In this document: positions 31,124-40,615 of the stretch, in pieces | Numbering within the stretch: the first letter of the stretch is position 1 | How the letters are laid out: every line of letters starts with the position of its first letter | Assembly (NCBI GenBank): GCA_018052475.1 | Contig: JAGPNG010000009.1 | Span: forward strand, 1-64,000 | DNA from: Candidatus Fermentithermobacillaceae bacterium | GTDB taxonomy: Bacteria; Bacillota; Sulfobacillia; Fermentithermobacillales; Fermentithermobacillaceae | Direction: 5' to 3' | Length of the DNA stretch: 64,000 bases | Notes under the pieces: generated by a model | Told to the model about the DNA's origin: nothing | The model's input: the letters and a program-made list of their open reading frames with translations, nothing else | Database searches by the model: none | Made by a program: the position numbers and the translations under genes

Positions 31124-31166
31124 ATCAATTGCTCCCGTTCTTACATCTTTACCTTTATATTATACC

Positions 31167-32309
31167 CTAAACCCAATGACGCCGCTCAAGTGCGTCTTTT
31201 CTCTCAAGAGCGAGGTAGACGAGTTTTTCCACTAATACACTGTACGGCACGCCAGATGCCTCCCAAAGCTTCGGGTACATGCTCACATCGGTGAAACCCG
31301 GCATAGTGTTCACTTCGCTCACGCGTACGCTCTTAGATTCGGTATTTACGAACATGTCCACTCGTGCCAAGCCGCTACAACCCGTTGCCCTAAAGGTAGC
31401 AATTGAAATCTCCCGGACCCTCTCGGTGAGATCTTCGTCTAAGGGAGCAGGGATCACTAATCGCGTGCTTGTGTCTATGTACTTCGCTTCATAGTCATAA
31501 AACTCCCGAGAAGGAATGATCTGACCCGGCACGGATGCCTTGGGATCCTCATTCCCTAACACGGCACATTCTATTTCCAGACACCCTTCCTGAGCGGGTT
31601 CAATCAAGGCTTTGACATCGTACAAAAAAGCCTTATCCAGGGCTTCGGGAAGGCCGCATGCATCTTTAACTTTGCTAACCCCGAGGCTTGAGCCCGATCC
31701 CGAAGGTTTCACAAACACAGGGAAAGTCAAGCGATCCCATAACCCCCTGAGAACCTCGTCCCTTTTCTTTTTGAATGACCAACGATCAACCTTTATGTAT
31801 GGGACAAAAGGTATACCGTGATAAGACATGATCATCTTAGCTGAATCTTTATCCATGCACACCGAGGATGCAAGAGTCCCGGAACCCACATATGGCAATC
31901 CAGAGAGGTCCAAGAGTCCCTGAATCGTTCCATCTTCCCCAAACGAACCGTGCAGCAGAGGGAAAACTACATCCACATCCACATCGCGATCGCCTTGGGC
32001 ATGCGAGACGCACTCATCCAAGTCTGACTCTAAAGGAACACCCTTCCCGCTGCCATCTATCCACAAGCCGGATCTGGAAGGGTCAGGCAACACGTAGCAT
32101 GGATCGCCTAAATCGGCGGTCACCTCAGTACAGCCTTCTTCGAGAACCTGTCTCGGTTCTTCTATAAATACCCATCGTCCTTCTTTAGTAATGCCAACTG
32201 CAATCACATCAAACCCGCCGTCAAGCAGGGCAAAAAATACCGACTTGGCTGACATAACAGATACTTCGTGTTCCCCTGATCTTCCCCCGAACAAAAGAAC
32301 GACTCGCAC
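31167..32309 (-). CDS. ddl: D-alanine--D-alanine ligase
   Basis: ATP-grasp enzyme making the D-Ala-D-Ala dipeptide for peptidoglycan. 380 aa. LLFGGRSGEHEVSVMSA is the N-terminal signature; HGSFGEDGTIQGLLDLSGLPYVGSG, VKPSGSGSSLGVSKV, EFYDYEAKYID and EVNTMPGFTDVSMYPKL follow. The EFYDYEAKY loop fits a D-Ala rather than D-lactate acceptor. GTG start with GGGG upstream. Downstream of mtaB by 45 bases. Confidence 0.94.
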   Translation of the reverse strand: MRVVLLFGGRSGEHEVSVMSAKSVFFALLDGGFDVIAVGITKEGRWVFIEEPRQVLEEGCTEVTADLGDPCYVLPDPSRSGLWIDGSGKGVPLESDLDECVSHAQGDRDVDVDVVFPLLHGSFGEDGTIQGLLDLSGLPYVGSGTLASSVCMDKDSAKMIMSYHGIPFVPYIKVDRWSFKKKRDEVLRGLWDRLTFPVFVKPSGSGSSLGVSKVKDACGLPEALDKAFLYDVKALIEPAQEGCLEIECAVLGNEDPKASVPGQIIPSREFYDYEAKYIDTSTRLVIPAPLDEDLTERVREISIATFRATGCSGLARVDMFVNTESKSVRVSEVNTMPGFTDVSMYPKLWEASGVPYSVLVEKLVYLALERKDALERRHWV

Positions 32310-32354
32310 ATTGGAAACCCCCTGAACTGAATTTCATAAGTGTCTCTGACCGCG

Positions 32355-33719
32355 CTAATTCGAATAATCACATCCGCAAACAGCCCTGTTAGAGCACGTC
32401 GCGATAAGTCCGTCGTACCTGGCTTCTTGTGGAAGCACTTCTATGATCTGTCCTTGGAGTTCTTCGGGTCCTTCAAACCATACCTTTACGTAGTTTCTGG
32501 TGACCCCTTGTAGAAGGCCATCTCTAGTCTTGTCTTCTTCTACGAGAACCTCTATGCGTCTTCCGAGCAGTCTTTCATGAAACTCGAGCGATAGTTTACG
32601 TCCAAGGGAAATCGCTTCTTTGCTCCGCTTCTCTTTTTCTCTCTCGGGGACTTTCGCGGAAAACCTACTGGCAGGGGTCCCCGGCCTAGGAGAGTATTGA
32701 AACACATGAACCCGGGAGAACCCGGCAGTCCTCATCACGTTCAACGTGTCTTCAAAATCACTATCTTTTTCGCCCGGAAAACCCACGATGATGTCTGCAG
32801 ATATCCCTATATCGGGTGCAACCTTTCGTACGTCCTTCACTAATTGCAAGAAGGTCGCCACATCATATCGTCTACCCATGCTTTTTAGGATCCGGTCACT
32901 TCCGCTCTGAAGAGGCAGATGAATGTGATGGCATACCTCCGGATATCTGAAACAGTCTATGAGATCGGGCGTCACATCATGGGGCTCAAGAGAACTTATC
33001 CTCAGCCTCAAAAGCCCGTCAATCTGCGTAAGCGAATGTATCACATCTGCAAGACTAAAGCCGTGACCTGCGCATGCGTCACTATGTCCGCATATATCTC
33101 GGGCAAAGTCTTTGCCGTAAAGACCCAAATGGGTCCCTGTAAGGATAATCTCCTTGTATCCTCTTTCGACCAATTCACGAGCTTCCAAAAGGATGTCTTC
33201 TAGAGGTCTCGAGCGTGATGGCCCGCGCGCATAGGGAACTATACAATACGTGCAATAATCGTTGCACCCTTCCTGGATTTTCAAAAAAGCCCTCGTAAGG
33301 CTCGGTTTTCGCACGGGAGTCTCTTCAAAAACGGCCTCTTCTCCGTGCGGCTTTACCTCAACGACTTTCGCTCCGTCAGAAAGGGCTCTCTCAGCGACAT
33401 CTACTAAGCCCGAACGGTTCACGACCCCGGTTACCCCAATCACTCCAGGAATACTTGCTATTTCTTCATAAGCGACCTGGGCGTAGCAGCCAGTGACCAG
33501 TACCTTAGCACCTGATCGGGCCGCTGCACGTATGGCTTGCCTACATTTGGCCGCACTTCTGGATGTAACAGCACAAGTGTTTATAACCACAATATCCGAA
33601 GGACCCGCCACACGCGTTTCGTATCCGGCGTCTTCAAAAGACTGTATAAGAAAGTCCGTGTCGTATTGATTAAGTTTGCATCCGAAAGTTTTAAAGGATA
33701 CCGTTTTTTTGTCGCTCAA
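32355..33719 (-). CDS. mtaB: tRNA t6A methylthiotransferase MtaB
   Basis: Radical SAM enzyme that turns t6A37 into ms2t6A37 in tRNA. The N-terminal MTTase domain has FKTFGCKLNQYDTD and INTCAVTSRSAAKCRQ with cluster-binding cysteines. The radical SAM motif is CNDYCTYCIVPYARG. A TRAM domain follows (RRIEVLVEEDK). TTG at 33719 with GGAGGAAG upstream is preferred; the frame is open to 33737. It follows rsmE as in other Firmicutes. Confidence 0.93.
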   Translation of the reverse strand: MSDKKTVSFKTFGCKLNQYDTDFLIQSFEDAGYETRVAGPSDIVVINTCAVTSRSAAKCRQAIRAAARSGAKVLVTGCYAQVAYEEIASIPGVIGVTGVVNRSGLVDVAERALSDGAKVVEVKPHGEEAVFEETPVRKPSLTRAFLKIQEGCNDYCTYCIVPYARGPSRSRPLEDILLEARELVERGYKEIILTGTHLGLYGKDFARDICGHSDACAGHGFSLADVIHSLTQIDGLLRLRISSLEPHDVTPDLIDCFRYPEVCHHIHLPLQSGSDRILKSMGRRYDVATFLQLVKDVRKVAPDIGISADIIVGFPGEKDSDFEDTLNVMRTAGFSRVHVFQYSPRPGTPASRFSAKVPEREKEKRSKEAISLGRKLSLEFHERLLGRRIEVLVEEDKTRDGLLQGVTRNYVKVWFEGPEELQGQIIEVLPQEARYDGLIATCSNRAVCGCDYSN

Positions 33720-33764
33720 CAATAACTTCCTCCGCAAGATTAAATTGCATCTATATCGCCACGC

Positions 33765-34550
33765 CTATGCCATATCATTCTTTGACATGATTTCCATGAG
33801 TATCGCACATGCCGCAATTGAAGCAGTCTCAGCTCTTAGTACGTAAGGTCCAAGGCTGACAGGAGAGAATCTCTTAGACAGAGCCAATTCTATTTCGTGC
33901 GCTTCAAATCCACCCTCAGGTCCAATCAGAACGGAAACCTGCCTTGCAGCCCCGACCGCTTTCGAGATGCTTACGCACATATGCCGCCTTTCCAAGGCTA
34001 TAAGAGGCTTACCGGGAGGCATTTCTGAAACAACATCCTCAAACCTTGCTACTTCGTTTATCCGCGGGATTACTGAACGGCCAGACTGTTCTGCGGCTGA
34101 TCTTGCGATTTTTTCCCACCGGAGAATTCGTGTAGATTTCTTTTCATCGTCAAGCCTAGGTATGCACCTTGCGGTGAGAACCGGGGTAATCGACGCGCAT
34201 CCCAATTCTACGCTCTTTTCTACGACCAAGTCGAATTTCTCACCCTTGAGCACCGCCGGATAAAGGTGTATCTCATAAGGCGGAGATACGACCTGATATC
34301 TTTCGATGATCTCACCTAGTAGTTCTTCCTTAGTGACGGATAAGACTCTCACGACACACGTTTCAATAGGTCTCGACGCAGGATGTTCCCCATAAAACGT
34401 TTCGGGCACAGCATGAAAGATCTCATTTGGCCTCAACCTTTGAGTCAACGCGTGACGCAAAACGTCTCCGGTCAGTACCACGGAATCTGCGGAAATGCAT
34501 GAAGGATCCACAAAGAACCGGGGCGGGGTGCTGCGCAACATGTGAGCCAC
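33765..34550 (-). CDS. rsmE: 16S rRNA (uracil-1498-N3)-methyltransferase
   Basis: SPOUT-family methyltransferase acting on 16S rRNA. PRFFVDPSC and LTGDVLRHALTQRLRPNE form the N-terminal PUA-like part; CIPRLDDEK, RWEKIARSAAEQSGRSVIPRI, LIGPEGGFEAHEIELA and LGPYVLRAETASIAA are SPOUT motifs. GTG at 34550 has AGAGG at 9 bases. A longer frame to 34634 would run through the dnaJ terminator, so it is rejected. About 262 aa. Confidence 0.93.
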   Translation of the reverse strand: MAHMLRSTPPRFFVDPSCISADSVVLTGDVLRHALTQRLRPNEIFHAVPETFYGEHPASRPIETCVVRVLSVTKEELLGEIIERYQVVSPPYEIHLYPAVLKGEKFDLVVEKSVELGCASITPVLTARCIPRLDDEKKSTRILRWEKIARSAAEQSGRSVIPRINEVARFEDVVSEMPPGKPLIALERRHMCVSISKAVGAARQVSVLIGPEGGFEAHEIELALSKRFSPVSLGPYVLRAETASIAACAILMEIMSKNDMA

Positions 34551-34600
34551 TGTGATCAACCTCTTTGAAAATATATGCCAACACAACGCCGTACGTATCG

Positions 34601-34622
34601 AAAAACCCGGCCAGAGCCGGGC
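34601..34622 (-). terminator. Intrinsic terminator after dnaJ
   Basis: On the minus strand a GCCCGGC...GCCGGG stem (34606-34611 with 34616-34621, 4-base loop) is followed by TTTTT (34601-34605). It is 24 bases past the dnaJ stop. It closes the hrcA-chaperonin-dnaJ transcript and separates it from rsmE-mtaB. Confidence 0.85.
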
Positions 34623-34645
34623 AAATGATATCACGCGTTATTTGT

Positions 34646-35815
34646 TCAATCGTCTTTTCCGCCTACAGCGTCTTTAAGCCGCTTGAAAAACGATTTGCCG
34701 TCCGAAATCTCCTCTCCTTCAAATACGCCTAACTGCATGAGAACCTCTTTCTCTTCAGGAGTAAGCCTCGTCGGTACTCTTACGTTGAGACGCACAAGCA
34801 TATCTCCACGGCTTTTGCCGCGGAGTCTGGGCATCCCTTTTCCTCTAAGGCGAAGCACTGCGCCGGGCTGAGTTCCGGCCGGAACAGTGAGATCCACTTC
34901 CCCGTCGAGCGTAGGGACGGTTACTACGCCACCGAGAGCGGCAAGAGGGAAACTTATCACTCTATCCAAGATCAAGTCATCGCCCTGCCGCTGGAACAAA
35001 GCATGGGGCTTTACCATCACAGTAACATAGAGATCGCCGGAAGGACCTCCTCTTTTGCCCGCATCGCCTTGACCTGCCAATCGCAGGCGGAGCCCGGAAT
35101 CTGCCCCTGCCGGTATTTTCACAGATATGACCGCATCCTCCACCGTTTCACCGGAACCACCGCATTTAGCGCATGGTTTCTCTACGGTTTTGCCTGTTCC
35201 TCCGCAAGTAGGACAAGTCCTCATAGTGGTCATAGTACCAAACATGGTGTTTACGGTGCTCTTAACTTGGCCGGTTCCGTGACACGTCGCACATGTGGTC
35301 ACTTTCGAACCAGGCTCGGCGCCCGTCCCTCCGCAATGCGAACATTGCTCCACCCTGCGCACAGTTACGTCTTTTTCCACTCCGGTAAAAGCTTCTTCAA
35401 GAGATATCTCTATGACGGTTTCTATATCTCTACCTCGCACCGGACCCGTATCCGCTCGTGTGCGCCTCGAAGATCCGCCGAAAAGGTTTTCAAATTGATC
35501 GAAAATATCGCCAAACGGAGAACCGCCGAAGTCGCCAAAAATCCTTCCGAAAGGATCCTGGCCTCCTCCTCCGTAACCGCCTCCTTGAAAAACCGGTCCC
35601 TCAGCATTCCCGTAAGCATCGTAATTCGAGCGCTTGTCGGGATCCGATAGTACCTCATATGCCTCATTTATTTCCTTGAACTTGGCTTCAGCAGTCGGAT
35701 CGTCTGGATTCGCGTCGGGATGGTACTTTTTAGCAAGGTTTCTGAACGCTTGCTTAATCTCATCCTGATCCGCATCTTTGCTCACGCCAAGTATTTCATA
35801 ATAGTCCTTGCTCAA
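34646..35815 (-). CDS. dnaJ: Chaperone protein DnaJ
   Basis: Hsp40 co-chaperone, 389 aa. The J domain has [18 protein letters not shown] and an intact HPD ([12 protein letters not shown]). Then a Gly/Phe-rich linker and a zinc domain with four CXXCXGXG-type repeats ([40 protein letters not shown]), and the C-terminal substrate domains. TTG start with GGAGGAAGG upstream overlaps the chaperonin stop by 4 bases. Its obligate partner DnaK is not encoded in this operon or elsewhere in the window. Confidence 0.96.
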   Translation of the reverse strand: MSKDYYEILGVSKDADQDEIKQAFRNLAKKYHPDANPDDPTAEAKFKEINEAYEVLSDPDKRSNYDAYGNAEGPVFQGGGYGGGGQDPFGRIFGDFGGSPFGDIFDQFENLFGGSSRRTRADTGPVRGRDIETVIEISLEEAFTGVEKDVTVRRVEQCSHCGGTGAEPGSKVTTCATCHGTGQVKSTVNTMFGTMTTMRTCPTCGGTGKTVEKPCAKCGGSGETVEDAVISVKIPAGADSGLRLRLAGQGDAGKRGGPSGDLYVTVMVKPHALFQRQGDDLILDRVISFPLAALGGVVTVPTLDGEVDLTVPAGTQPGAVLRLRGKGMPRLRGKSRGDMLVRLNVRVPTRLTPEEKEVLMQLGVFEGEEISDGKSFFKRLKDAVGGKDD

Positions 35816-37401
35816 AAGCCTTCCTCCAAAGATCTATATAGTTGTTCGCCTTTTTTGCCGTTCGGCTCTTCGTCATCTTTCTTTTTTATGATGGTATCAA
35901 TCCGCAAAATCGCACACGCTATTTCCATGGCCGCTTTAAACGCATGGATCTTCACGAGAGCAGGATCAAGTATTCCTAATTCCAACATGTTTCTTACATC
36001 TCCGGTCTCACAGTCCACCGCCAAGTTCGGATCGTCTTCCTCGGTTTGACGGGCCATAACGTCACCTGTTTTTTCCAGAGGGTTAAAACCCGCGTTCGCT
36101 ACAATTTGGGCAAACGGCTTTTTTAGAGCTTCTGTAACACACAAAAGGCCATAAGCCTGCATCCCTCTTTGGCTGGAACGAAGTTTATCAACTTCCCTAG
36201 CACAGGCTATCTCAATTGCACCGCCTCCGGGAACAATACCGCCCCTTATCGCAGCTTGAACCGAACATGCGGCATCATTACATATTCGTTCGCGTTCGCC
36301 TCGAACTTCTTCAGTGCTTGCCCCAACCAATATGGTAGCGGTAGATTTTCCCTTGCCGCCCAATACCCTTATGCATTTTAGTTTTTCGTCCTCATACACT
36401 CGCTCCGCACGACCCAGATACTTGGCAAGCTCTTCCGCAGGTTTGTTCAACCCGGTCCTCTTTACCGGCCTTGCTCCTGTGTGCTCTGAAACCTTGCGCA
36501 CATCTCGGGAGGCTACTCTTGCCGCAACCATGACTCCTGCGTCGGTGAGGAGCTCTTCGGCCACATCACTTATGCCTTTATCTATGACAACAAACTTCAC
36601 GCCAAGATCTACTATCTTTTCAATGTTTCGCTTGAATTGTTCTTGAAGCTCCATATACCTTCGAAAACCCGCTTCTGTAGCCAGCGCCTCTTCCTCTACC
36701 TCCTCAGGTTGAAGAGCATCGTCTATCACAAGTACCAATGGCTCTTTTACATCTTCGGGCATCTCTTCGTTCAGCCTTTTCTTATCTATAATAATCCCGG
36801 GAAACACTTGGTTGCTGGCGCCTTCTTTTGCTGTAATGATCTCGGAGAACTTGAACTTTGTGTCTTTCAATTTCTCTTCCCCGATCATTTTGGCAGCCGC
36901 AATTACAAGATCGGCTATATCCCCATTATCTCTTCCGGCTACAAGCGCAATCTTATGCAGTACCGGATCTTCAACTCCTAAAACCGGAGTAGACTTTTCC
37001 TCAATGTACTCTGCAGCTCTTGTGATCCCGATCTTTATACCCTCAATTACCCTGGTTACAGGCACACCTCTTGCGACCTGGTTAAAACCCTCAGTAACCA
37101 AAGCACCCGCTATGATAGTAGCGGTGGTAGTGCCATCTCCCACTTCTTCTTCTTGCGCTTTTGCAGTGTTAATGACCATTTTAGCCGCAGGATGATTTAC
37201 GTCCATCCGGGTCAAAATAGTCATGCCGTCATTTGTGATAACCACCTCGCCGTATCTGTCCACCAAAAGGGTATCCAATCCCTTGGGTCCTATGGTCCCT
37301 TCAACCGCCGACGCGATGGCGCGAACAGCATTCACATTTGTCAAAAGAGCTGCCAGTCTCTCGTCAATCTCCGAACCCTGGGCTGCCTGTCTCAGCGTCA
37401 C
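35812..37401 (-). CDS. Group III chaperonin (bacterial thermosome-like Cpn60)
   Basis: A 529-aa ATP-dependent folding chamber subunit of the TCP-1/thermosome branch, not GroEL. ATP-site motifs: TIGPKGLD (37-43), TNDGMTIL (56-63), GDGTTT (88-93) and [10 protein letters not shown] late in the chain. The apical domain region ([27 protein letters not shown]) is thermosome-like; a built-in lid is inferred. The GroEL-type GGM tail is absent; the chain ends in a Lys/Glu-rich stretch. Homologues in Carboxydothermus and relatives lie in hsp70 operons. GTG start with GGGAGGG. Coupled to dnaJ and under HrcA/CIRCE control. Confidence 0.93.
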   Translation of the reverse strand: MTLRQAAQGSEIDERLAALLTNVNAVRAIASAVEGTIGPKGLDTLLVDRYGEVVITNDGMTILTRMDVNHPAAKMVINTAKAQEEEVGDGTTTATIIAGALVTEGFNQVARGVPVTRVIEGIKIGITRAAEYIEEKSTPVLGVEDPVLHKIALVAGRDNGDIADLVIAAAKMIGEEKLKDTKFKFSEIITAKEGASNQVFPGIIIDKKRLNEEMPEDVKEPLVLVIDDALQPEEVEEEALATEAGFRRYMELQEQFKRNIEKIVDLGVKFVVIDKGISDVAEELLTDAGVMVAARVASRDVRKVSEHTGARPVKRTGLNKPAEELAKYLGRAERVYEDEKLKCIRVLGGKGKSTATILVGASTEEVRGERERICNDAACSVQAAIRGGIVPGGGAIEIACAREVDKLRSSQRGMQAYGLLCVTEALKKPFAQIVANAGFNPLEKTGDVMARQTEEDDPNLAVDCETGDVRNMLELGILDPALVKIHAFKAAMEIACAILRIDTIIKKKDDEEPNGKKGEQLYRSLEEGF

Positions 37402-37542
37402 TTAAGTCCCTCCCGGATCCTGTCACATTTCTCTATACGTTCTGAGTATAGAACAAAATCTAGTGCCATATCAATGTGCTAACAAGCGGCACAAAAAGGT
37501 CTGCGCCGTTTTCATTCGCAGTCTTTAACCGCCGGAACAATA

Positions 37543-38568
37543 TCAGTTCCTTTTGTCGAATACGTCATTTAGGTTGTCTTCGAAGAACCTCACTATTGCT
37601 ACCGCCCTAGGGTAGTTCATCCTTTTCGGCCCGAGAAGGCCTATCTTTCCTTCGGTTCCTCCAACCCTGAAAGTTCCATATACGAAGCTAAATTCTTTTA
37701 CAGTTTCAATTTCGTTTTCTTCCCCGATCGTAATTGCCGGATCTGTAGTAGGAGGCTGCGTTGCAGCGATGTTTTTCACCAAGGAACCGTTTTCAAGCAT
37801 CTGCATTAGATCTTGTACCCGGCTAATATCCTTGAATTCGGGCTGCCTCAATAGCTGGACCGCTCCTCCCATGTACAGCCTTTCCGATTCCGGTTCTTCG
37901 GTCATGCTTTCAAGAAACTCCGCTACCTGAACAATTACGTCGGCATACCGTGATGTCTCCCGCTTGAGCAGCGCTTGGGCCCTGTCTTTCACTTTGCTCA
38001 GACTTACATGGCAGAGCTGTTCGGCCAGTATATCCGAGACATATTCCATTTCTTCCCTTGACATCGGCGGAACCTCTATCAGACAGTTCTCCACAAAACC
38101 CATATCGCTCACTATCACCAGCAACGCCTTATCCATCGTAACAGGCAATAGATGTATGGCATCGATGGTGGTGGTCTCATACTCCGGTCCAAGGACGAAG
38201 GCCAGATAGTTCGTGGCTTCCGACAGCGCCTTGACTACTTCTTTAAGCAGGGACTCCACATCTTTTATCTTCGAACGAAAGAGGGATTCGAGCATTTGGG
38301 ATTCGCGCTGGGAGAGCCTGATATCACCCATTAGTTCGTCCACGTACACCCTGTAGCCCTTATCTGATGGCACTCTCCCAGAAGAAGTATGGGTCTTGCC
38401 AAGGTACCCCATTTCCTCCAAGTCGCCCATCTCATTTCTGATGGTCGCCGGGCTAATTCCCAACCGATACCTTCGCGCCACAGCCCTTGAACCAACAGGT
38501 AGCCCAGTCTTTACATGCTCCTCGACAACTGCCGCAAGTATCTGAGCTTTCCTTTCATCAAGTGCCAA
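37543..38568 (-). CDS. hrcA: Heat-inducible transcription repressor HrcA
   Basis: Binds CIRCE and represses heat-shock genes. 342 aa from a TTG at 38568 preceded by GGGGGAG. Winged-helix part: LDERKAQILAAVVEEHVKTG, PVGSRAVARRYRLGISPATIRNEMGDLEEMGYL, HTSSGRVPSDKGYRVYVD. The C-terminal part has IGLLGPKRMNYPRAVAIVRF. An open frame extends to 38649, but that would include the CIRCE and promoter, so it is rejected. First gene of the operon and probably self-regulated. Confidence 0.95.
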   Translation of the reverse strand: MALDERKAQILAAVVEEHVKTGLPVGSRAVARRYRLGISPATIRNEMGDLEEMGYLGKTHTSSGRVPSDKGYRVYVDELMGDIRLSQRESQMLESLFRSKIKDVESLLKEVVKALSEATNYLAFVLGPEYETTTIDAIHLLPVTMDKALLVIVSDMGFVENCLIEVPPMSREEMEYVSDILAEQLCHVSLSKVKDRAQALLKRETSRYADVIVQVAEFLESMTEEPESERLYMGGAVQLLRQPEFKDISRVQDLMQMLENGSLVKNIAATQPPTTDPAITIGEENEIETVKEFSFVYGTFRVGGTEGKIGLLGPKRMNYPRAVAIVRFFEDNLNDVFDKRN

Positions 38569-38585
38569 TTGATCTCCCCCCTTTT

Positions 38586-38612
38586 TTAGCACTCCCATAT
38601 GAAGAGTGCTAA
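38586..38612 (-). promoter_or_regulatory. CIRCE operator
   Basis: A perfect TTAGCACTC-N9-GAGTGCTAA inverted repeat. It lies 18 bases before the hrcA start and just downstream of a sigma-A promoter, at the transcription start. HrcA should repress the whole hrcA-chaperonin-dnaJ operon here. Confidence 0.97.
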
Positions 38613-38620
38613 CTAACTCG

Positions 38621-38649
38621 AAGATAGCACAAGGCTTAAAACGTGTCAA
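38621..38649 (-). promoter_or_regulatory. Sigma-A promoter of the heat-shock operon
   Basis: Minus strand TTGACA (38644-38649), 17 bases, TATCTT (38621-38626). The expected start site falls at the edge of the CIRCE element. Confidence 0.8.
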
Positions 38650-38707
38650 TAGAGCGGATATGCTGCACGTATCCTATTGAGAGGCCGATTGGAAGCCGTT
38701 AGATCTA

Positions 38708-39523
38708 TTAGTCACAGGCTCCCGGCTTCACTGTGTTACCGGCGTATGGCAAAACAAATCTAGCTCCTGATGCCGGGTCTTCTACTATGCGGGCATTTAC
38801 ACCATAGACCTCTCGAATCACGTCGGAGGATAAATCGTTGGGTTCCAGCGAATGGGTTAAGACGCCGTCTTTCATGAAATAGAGCCTAGACGCAAATCTA
38901 AGCGCAAGGTTAACGTCGTGGAGGATGGCGAACACTGTCCTCCCTTCTTGCGCGAGGCGGGTGACAAGTTCCATGATCTCAAGCTCAAATAACATGTCTA
39001 GATGAGCCGTTGGCTCATCCAGCAGAAACACTTGGGGATCCTGACAAATAGCTCGTGCAATCTGCACTCTCTGCTGCTCACCCGATGAAAGGGAGGTAAC
39101 GGGCCTGTGACGTAAGTGCTCGATTTGAGTTATTTGCATGGCCTTTTCTGCAAAGTATACGTCGTCAGGCGAATGCGAGAAGATTGATTGAGAGTAAGGA
39201 AGCCTTCCCATGATCACTACTTCTTCGACGCTAAAATCAAAAGACGACTTGCTTTCAGGCGCCAGGTACGTCACAAGGCGACTTCTTTCTTTATCTTTGA
39301 GGGAATGCACAGGTCTTTCACAAACTAGGACTTTTCCCTTTTTAGGCCTAAGGTATCCCGAAATTGTCTTTAAAAGGGTGCTCTTGCCTGCGCCATTGGG
39401 ACCTAGTAGAGCAGCAAAAGTACCTCGCGGGACCTCGAGGTCTATGTCCTTTAGCGTCAAACTGTGGCCATAGCCAAAAGACAGGTTGGTTAGGCTTATG
39501 CCGAGTCCATAGTCCACTATCAC
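38708..39523 (-). CDS. btuD: Cobalamin-type ABC importer, ATP-binding subunit
   Basis: 271-aa ATPase of an FecCD/BtuCD-type importer. Walker A LLGPNGAGKST, Q-loop region, signature LSSGEQQRVQIARAI, Walker B VFLLDEPTAHLD and switch His in ILHDVNLA are intact. GTG start overlaps the permease stop by 4 bases. By sequence alone iron-siderophore import would be equally possible; the upstream cobalamin riboswitch favours corrinoid import. Confidence 0.88.
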   Translation of the reverse strand: MIVDYGLGISLTNLSFGYGHSLTLKDIDLEVPRGTFAALLGPNGAGKSTLLKTISGYLRPKKGKVLVCERPVHSLKDKERSRLVTYLAPESKSSFDFSVEEVVIMGRLPYSQSIFSHSPDDVYFAEKAMQITQIEHLRHRPVTSLSSGEQQRVQIARAICQDPQVFLLDEPTAHLDMLFELEIMELVTRLAQEGRTVFAILHDVNLALRFASRLYFMKDGVLTHSLEPNDLSSDVIREVYGVNARIVEDPASGARFVLPYAGNTVKPGACD

Positions 39524-40554
39524 ATTCCCCCCTTTCTCGTTCTAGCCAAGAGGTAAAGAAAAAACGGGGCTCCAAACAAGGAGGTGATAACCCCTACGGG
39601 AATCTCGAGGGGTGGGACTATTGTGCGCGCTAGGAGGTCTGCTAGTATTAAGGAGTTTCCTCCGACCAAGGCGGAGGCCGGCATGAGCCAACGGTGGTCC
39701 GGCCCGAGCAAGATCCTCACTATATGCGGCACTATCAAACCGATAAATCCAATGGGCCCGGTAAATGCCACGCAGCTAGCGGTTGCTATGGAACTTGCCC
39801 ATAGAATGCGCCGCTTAACTGTCTCTACAGAAACCCCCATATGAAATGCAGCCTCTTCCCCAAATGAGAAGGCGTTTAGCGATCTGGACTGAAACCACAA
39901 AACCCCTGTGCCCAACGCCGCGTACGGCAATGCCGCTCCTACAACCTTCCACGAAGTCCTTCCAAGGCCACCCATTGTCCAAAAAACTATTTCTTCTACC
40001 CGCTGCCTAAAAAGGACCATGAGGAAAGCTATGATGGACGAAATCAAACTGGATACTGCAATACCTGCCAAAAGAAGAGTCCAGGTATCAGTACGACCGC
40101 TCTTGGTCGACAATAGATAGACAATGCCTGTGGAGATGAAGGCACCGGCAAACGCAAGTACCGGGAGGGCCCAAAGCCCCAAGACCCTCCCTAACCCAAA
40201 TACAATGCCTAGAACAGCACCCAAAGAGGCGCCTGACGAAACTCCAAGCACGTAAGGATCTGCCATAGGATTTCTGAAGAGCCCTTGCATGGCAGCGCCC
40301 GCTATGCCAAGGGATGCGCCTTCTATAAACGCAAGTAGAACCCGGGGAAACCTAAGAGTCCACAAAATGGTATATCCTATGTCTTCTGTGTCCTTACCGG
40401 GACCTTCGAAAAGGGCGCCCAATATATCGCTGACAGAAACAGGCACACTGCCCAACGACAGGCCGAGGAAAATGCTAATCAGGGAAAGCGCTGCGACCGC
40501 AGCTAGGAACAGGTACTTTCTTTGTCTCAAGTTCCTGATCTGGTCAATTCCCAC
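39520..40554 (-). CDS. btuC: Cobalamin-type ABC importer, permease subunit
   Basis: A 344-aa polytopic FecCD-family permease with about ten helices. LRFPRVLLAFIEGASLGIAGAAMQGLFRNPMADPYVLGVSSGAS near residues 70-110 and GPIGFIGLIVPHIVRILLGPDHR near 270 are family hallmarks. GTG start with GGAGGAG upstream. Lies between the binding-protein and ATPase genes, as usual. Confidence 0.9.
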   Translation of the reverse strand: MGIDQIRNLRQRKYLFLAAVAALSLISIFLGLSLGSVPVSVSDILGALFEGPGKDTEDIGYTILWTLRFPRVLLAFIEGASLGIAGAAMQGLFRNPMADPYVLGVSSGASLGAVLGIVFGLGRVLGLWALPVLAFAGAFISTGIVYLLSTKSGRTDTWTLLLAGIAVSSLISSIIAFLMVLFRQRVEEIVFWTMGGLGRTSWKVVGAALPYAALGTGVLWFQSRSLNAFSFGEEAAFHMGVSVETVKRRILWASSIATASCVAFTGPIGFIGLIVPHIVRILLGPDHRWLMPASALVGGNSLILADLLARTIVPPLEIPVGVITSLFGAPFFLYLLARTRKGGM

Positions 40555-40615
40555 TTAGGCTCCTCCTCCGCGAGCGCTCCATCAAAAAAGACTCTGTGAC
40601 GACCCCTGGCAGTGT

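Noticed and set aside
34551-34634. Longer RsmE start
   Set aside because: The extension runs through the dnaJ terminator hairpin and has no family similarity.
38569-38649. N-terminal extension of HrcA
   Set aside because: It would place the CIRCE operator and the promoter boxes inside the coding region; TTG at 38568 has a good ribosome site.
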